Part shown: positions 59,674-64,000 of the stretch, piece by piece
Layout of the letters: the number at the start of each line of letters is the position of its first letter
How positions within the stretch are numbered: position 1 is the stretch's first letter
Assembly: GCA_020002185.1 (NCBI GenBank)
Contig: CM034534.1
Location: 67,805,452 to 67,869,451 of the forward strand
Direction: 5' to 3'
Source: Paraescarpia echinospica
Lineage: Eukaryota > Annelida > Polychaeta > Sabellida > Siboglinidae
DNA: 64,000 bases
Program-made: the position numbers and the translations under genes
Notes under the pieces: generated by a model
Seen by the model: the letters and a program-made list of their open reading frames with translations, nothing else
What the model was told of the DNA's origin: nothing
Database searches by the model: none

Positions 59674-59923
59674 CAGTCATATCTCGTTTATCCGCACACT
59701 TTTGTTCCCAAGGTTTTGGCCGCATAAACGAAACGTGTGGATAAGTGAAACACCCTATCATCGCTCATTAATAAACAATGTACGTCAATGAGAAAGAATA
59801 AAACAGTGTTTTACAAGTAATCCTTTCTTTTAATAAGGGCAACATTTACCTTGGAATACAAAATAAATGTGCGGATCATGGAACAACCGGATTATCGAAG
59901 AGCGGATAAACGAGACATGACTG
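59674..59923. mobile_element. pogo/Tigger-like MITE
   Basis: The ends CAGTCATATCTCGTTTATCC and (complement) CAGTCATGTCTCGTTTATCC are almost identical. TA flanks both sides (59672-59673, 59924-59925). It is 250 bp long with no ORF. The ends are typical of pogo-type elements. Confidence 0.88.
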
Positions 59924-60199
59924 TATATATGTGCTCCCAGCACTATAGTATTTAATAGGGAGTATGATATCATTGCCTCATTTTTATATGTCAGAAACAG
60001 CATACGTCATGGTCATATAAACTGACTTCAAAACTTAAATCAGTCGTTCGATTGCCCAAGTTCTTTGTTCGATATTATACATGCAAACATATGTGCCAAT
60101 TTTGGCAGTATTGGTTTCCCGAAGTATTCATGCTGGTTGGATGTTTAATGAAGATTAAATAAGTTTGAGTATTTAAATGTTCATCAAGTTGGAAGAATA

Positions 60200-60293
60200 A
60201 TTAAATAACCAAATTTCTTAATTCACAACTATATAAAACGTTGAAGTGAGTCGAATTTATATAGTTGTGAATTAAGAAATTTGCTTATTAAAT
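60200..60293. other. Inverted repeat with 38-bp arms
   Basis: The left arm (60200-60237) and right arm (60256-60293) match at about 36 of 38 positions around an 18-base loop. Flanking words GAAGATTA(A/T)ATAAGTTTGA(G/T)TA repeat directly on both sides. Confidence 0.82.
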
Positions 60294-60528
60294 TTGAAGA
60301 TTATATAAGTTTGATTACTTTTTCGCAATTTTGCATGTGTTAAAGTCATTGTGTTTTCTACAATTGTTGCACGTTGTGTAATACATCCCTAACTGATTGT
60401 GGATGGCTTAAAACACTGTTGCAAACAATCATCAAATGTCCAGTAAAACTATGGAAGGTTTCGTAAAAAATAAGTGTTGTAGATGAAAAGTGTGGAGGAG
60501 TAGCTTAAGAAATATACACACATACATG

Positions 60529-60685
<157 letters not shown>

Positions 60686-61224
60686 CTGCTAGCTCGAATA
60701 TAATAGTTAGATATAAACATTGTATGTGTGATCACAAATTTGAAAGCATTAATCGATGTTAGGCATAAACAGTATATAATGTCACCATGTTGAGATTTTG
60801 AAATGGTACAGAGATTTACAAATTATCTGTGCTGGGTTTGATAGTTTAAATTACAGTATTTAGTAAGTATGCAAAAAATAGAAAGCAATGTGTTATTCTT
60901 AGGACAGACATTGGTAAGTACTGTCGAAATCAGCACCAGGTATAGCATATAAATATCATCATCCAGGGCTAGGGCAAATGCCCAATTCATGGGTGTTAAC
61001 AAAATGCAATCAAAGCAAAACCTTACGTAATTTATATGTAGTAAAAATTATGTGTAGTAAAATTATTAGTTAAATGAAATGAAAAAAAATTAACAAAAGA
61101 AAACTACCACCTTTTTGTAGCCAAACTGTGTTCTAGAATACCTATGACAATTAAAGAGATTTGTATGTGGTGAAAAGTTTACATTAATTAATGTGTATTA
61201 TATACACAATATTATTACCGTTAT

Positions 61225-62062
61225 CTAACCTTAGATGCGGCGAAATCATTAGTCCACGCCTTCGTCATGTCCAGACTGGATTATGGGAATGCGCTGCTTG
61301 CTGGACTACCACTTGAACATTTGAATAAACTCCAACGCATTCAAAACATGGCAGCAAGAATCATTACTCTTACACCTCGCCGAGATCACATTACCCCAAT
61401 CCTGAAAGAACTGCACTGGCTACCTGTGAAATGTCAAATCGAATTCAAGATTCTTATGCATGTGTATCGATGTCTGAACGGCACCGGACCATTGTACCTG
61501 GAGAACATGCTGAAGAGACAGTGCTCTGCAAGGTTCGTCCCAACAATATCTGCTACACGTGCCGCGAACGAAGCTTGTTAGTTTTGGTGATCGTGCATTC
61601 AAAGTGATAGGACCTCGATTATGGAATCTGCTGCCGTTTCACATAAAATGTAGTGGAAACCTAACACTTCAAACGGACTCTGAAAACGCAAATGTTCAAA
61701 GCGGAATACTGTTGACATTTTACTTTCTTTGACATTTTACTCCTAAACTTATATTTTATTTATCTACCCATGATTGCATATATGTAAATATTATATCTAT
61801 TATTTATTTTATATATACATAAAGTATCTTATATATCTTAATAATGTTTAAATAACAGCTTTATATATATATATATATATATTTATTTATCTATTTTTAG
61901 TGAATTAAATAATATTGTTCTGTTTTTATAATTATTATATCAAATTTGTATTTTATATCTATTGTGCACATACCTTTGCTAAATTTTAATGTTTTATGAT
62001 ATTAGCTTCTTGTACAGCGCTCTGAGCATTTTATTGGAAATTGCGCTCTATAAAAAAAAATA
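61225..62062 (+). pseudogene. L2-like non-LTR retrotransposon 3' fragment
   Basis: The frame reads SRLDYGNALLAGLP, LQRIQNMAARII, HITPILKELHWLPV and FKILMHVYRCLNG. After a frameshift near 61578 it continues as SFGDRAFKVIGPRLWNLLP. The 3' untranslated part ends with the GCGCTCTGAGCA...GCGCTCTATAAA motif typical of L2-type tails. The catalytic domain is missing. Confidence 0.85.
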
Positions 62063-62675
62063 TATATTAAGTATTTGTACCAAATTATAGTGACTGCATT
62101 TATCCGTTGATGCATGACAATTTGGCATTAATATTTTGTAATCTTGTGTTTAAATGTAGATATTGAAATTTTTCTCAGTTGGTAAATTATATCTAATTGT
62201 GCTACATTAATGCTAGAAGTTTGGTAGCTGTTGGTGTAGTTGTAGGCTTTTAAATAATATTAATAGGTTTTGACCAGTTTTGCTCAGTGTTAACCTAGTT
62301 TAGACCACTTTCCGGTCAAAACACGTTTTGGCTAGTGTGTAACCCTGATTAAAAGCAGAGTTATGGATGTTTATGTAATGGCCAGTATGCAAATCAGGTC
62401 AAAGTTCAGTCACCTAGATATCTTCGATATTACTTGACTTAGATATTTTTTAATTAGCGGTTTTTATATTCTCGTGGCAGCCAACACCTGTGCTAAATGT
62501 CATCAAAATTGGTTTGACATGGAATGACCCCCATTGTTGGTGTATTGCGAGGTTAAATATAATTGTTGAGCAAATAGTGTATGTAATTTGTACAACACAG
62601 ACTTCTTGTACATAAATGTAGCAATTGAAGGATGATAGTTTCACTGTTTGTGACTGTGGCGCATTCTGGTGGCAG

Positions 62676-62854
62676 GTGTTGAAGTACTCGCAGGCGGACG
62701 TGAATCGGATGCAGGATGAATGGAAGCGGGAGTTCCAGGCTCGTCTGTTGGCGAAGGAGGGAGAGTGGCTGAAGAAACTAGAGGCAAAGGATGAGGAAAA
62801 AAACTCACTCAATGACATGGTCAACAAGATGAAGCACTCTAACGCACAGTTGAA
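62676..62854 (+). CDS. Coiled-coil host exon, partial gene, function unknown
   Basis: An internal exon of 179 bp lies between a CAG acceptor (62673-62675) and a GTGAGT donor (62855-62860). It gives about 59 residues rich in Lys, Glu and Gln, with a heptad-like pattern: VNRMQDEWKREFQARLLAKE and KKLEAKDEEKNSLNDMVNKM. GC content and codon use exceed those of the flanks, and the frame has stops on both outer sides. Neighbouring exons are not found in the window. The protein resembles long coiled-coil centrosomal or Golgi-type proteins only in general terms. Confidence 0.55.
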
Positions 62855-63563
62855 GTGAGTCTTGCCAATTTCTTTTAGAAAAACATTACTCTCTTCAAAG
62901 CACCTTTGCTAATTAAAGGTAGCGTTTCCATTTCTTATTTTATAGTTAAATCATGTAATACAATATAAGCTATCAATTACAACACACTGACCACCAAATA
63001 TGTTGTAATTAACCAGTTTGTTGCTGTTGAAGAGGGTTGGCAGAAACTCCCAAATTAGTTATATTTTATACTTACATATTTTATTATTAATATCAACATT
63101 CCTATTTCCTTCTTACACCATTACCGTGTCATCTTGTGGTGCCAGCCCCAACAAATTATTAAGACACCTAGCAAACATGAACCACTGAAACAATAGCAAG
63201 CTCTAGCAGCTAGCCCAGTTAGTTGGATACAACACTGACCAGGTGCTTCAAGGCCAGGTGCTCAACTGACCACAAGATGACCAGGTGATAATTAGTTTTA
63301 ATTGCCAGCCAACTTCTAGGCTGATGATAAAACTGGGATACACAGGGACTGAGAAAGCAGAGATAAGAGAAGCATTGAACAGAGGAAGACAGCAGCCCAT
63401 GTGTTGTCAAGTGACAATACATTTGGACACAACAAAATCCACAGAAATGAATGCAAGTGGTGGGATTTTGTCCCTAAGTCTAGTTACTGTGCATTGTAAA
63501 TCATTGACTAACTATATTACAAGAAATTAAGCACATTTCTAACAAATACTGGTATCCCCTGTA
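62855..63563. other. No gene recognised
   Basis: AT-rich sequence, probably intron downstream of the coiled-coil exon. Confidence 0.5.
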
Positions 63564-64000
63564 TTTAACAAGATTGCCATCCAGAAAATTACTCTGGATG
63601 GCAGGTGGACAAGGAAGCCTTTTGGCTTATCGAGAGTCCAATACTTTTTATCTACATGTATCCCGCCTTTTTAAGGTGTGTGTCGATTTTATTTTTAAAC
63701 ATATTCACGCTACTAGCACCAACACAATCAGGAGATAATCTGTTCCATTCATTTACAGTCCTTTGTGAGAATGAGAACTTTCTTATATCTAATCTACACT
63801 GCTCCTTTACTAATGTAGCTTCATGTCCTCTGGTCCTTCTATTTTTCTTAACTGAGAAAAAAATGTTTCTATCAATATTTTCATAACCATTCAATATTTT
63901 AAACACTTCTATGTGATCTCCTCTCAATCTCCTGGTCTCTAATGTTGTTAAACCACATTCTTTTAGGCGTATTTCGTAACTAAGATCCCTCAGATTTGGT
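63564..64000 (-). mobile_element. CR1 copy D, 3' end; continues past the window
   Basis: It matches copy A from its tail onward with only a few differences, including the same stem-loop (63576-63602). The 5' part lies beyond the window. Confidence 0.92.
63652..64000 (-). CDS. CR1-D ORF2, RT C-terminal end (partial)
   Basis: The frame encodes the final segment of CR1 ORF2 (EVFKILNGYENIDR, KEQCRLDIRKFSFSQRTVNEWNRLSPDC). A longer upstream part is cut by the window edge. The frame from 63927 to 63652 is intact. Whether the element as a whole is intact cannot be judged. Confidence 0.85.
   Translation of the reverse strand, partial: PNLRDLSYEIRLKECGLTTLETRRLRGDHIEVFKILNGYENIDRNIFFSVKKNRRTRGHEATLVKEQCRLDIRKFSFSQRTVNEWNRLSPDCVGASSVNMFKNKIDTHLKKAGYM

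Overview
The window is eukaryotic, almost certainly from an invertebrate animal. It has spliced genes with GT-AG introns, large introns and long non-coding stretches. Retrotransposon families typical of marine invertebrate genomes (Gypsy, CR1, L2-like and RTE-like) fill most of it, with many microsatellites and MITEs. The one complete host gene encodes a universal stress protein (USP). Many invertebrate genomes carry this family, so the species cannot be named from it.

Layout. 1-4430: a nearly complete Gypsy LTR retrotransposon (Gypsy-1, + strand) whose 5' LTR is cut by the window edge. 4432-8536: a second, badly decayed Gypsy (Gypsy-2, +). 8690-8995: an RTE-like scrap. 9377-9604: a possible small host exon. 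10911-13710: a CR1 element (copy A, -). 15299-15478: a small MITE. 16010-17095: a fragment of a different CR1-like family. 18849-25964: two head-to-tail CR1 copies (B and C, -). 26676-27006: a 54-55 bp minisatellite. 27182-27457: a Cys-rich ORF. 27787-30935: a non-LTR reverse transcriptase interrupted by a hAT-like DNA transposon (28905-30731). 33005-33555: an L2-like 3' fragment. 33675-39475: an RTE-like endonuclease split by a complete Gypsy insertion (Gypsy-3, 34228-39033, both LTRs, exact 5-bp target duplication).

41842-49054 (-): the USP gene. Its four exons join in phase into a 222-residue protein with the ATP-binding G-2X-G-9X-G-S motif. Its introns hold a 2.6 kb minisatellite of about 70 units (35/39 bp), a GTC-rich repeat, two MITEs, a (TG)n(CG)n tract and a strong hairpin.

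49055-64000 is mostly non-coding. 50638-54006 is a large foldback-like element whose long inverted arms are built of degenerate tandem units, with four perfect 60-bp repeats in one arm. 55086-55895 is a short-TIR DNA element with an 11-bp flanking duplication and many copies of a GGCCGAA-type motif. 59674-59923 is a pogo/Tigger-like MITE. A 150-bp CA microsatellite, an L2-like fragment, one isolated coiled-coil host exon (62676-62854) and a fourth CR1 copy (D, 63564 to the window end) follow.

No operon or multi-gene system is visible. The mobile elements form nested, datable layers around a few host exons. The least ordinary objects are the foldback element, the satellite-bearing USP intron, and the 3' stem-loop of the CR1 family, whose two stem arms covary between subfamilies.
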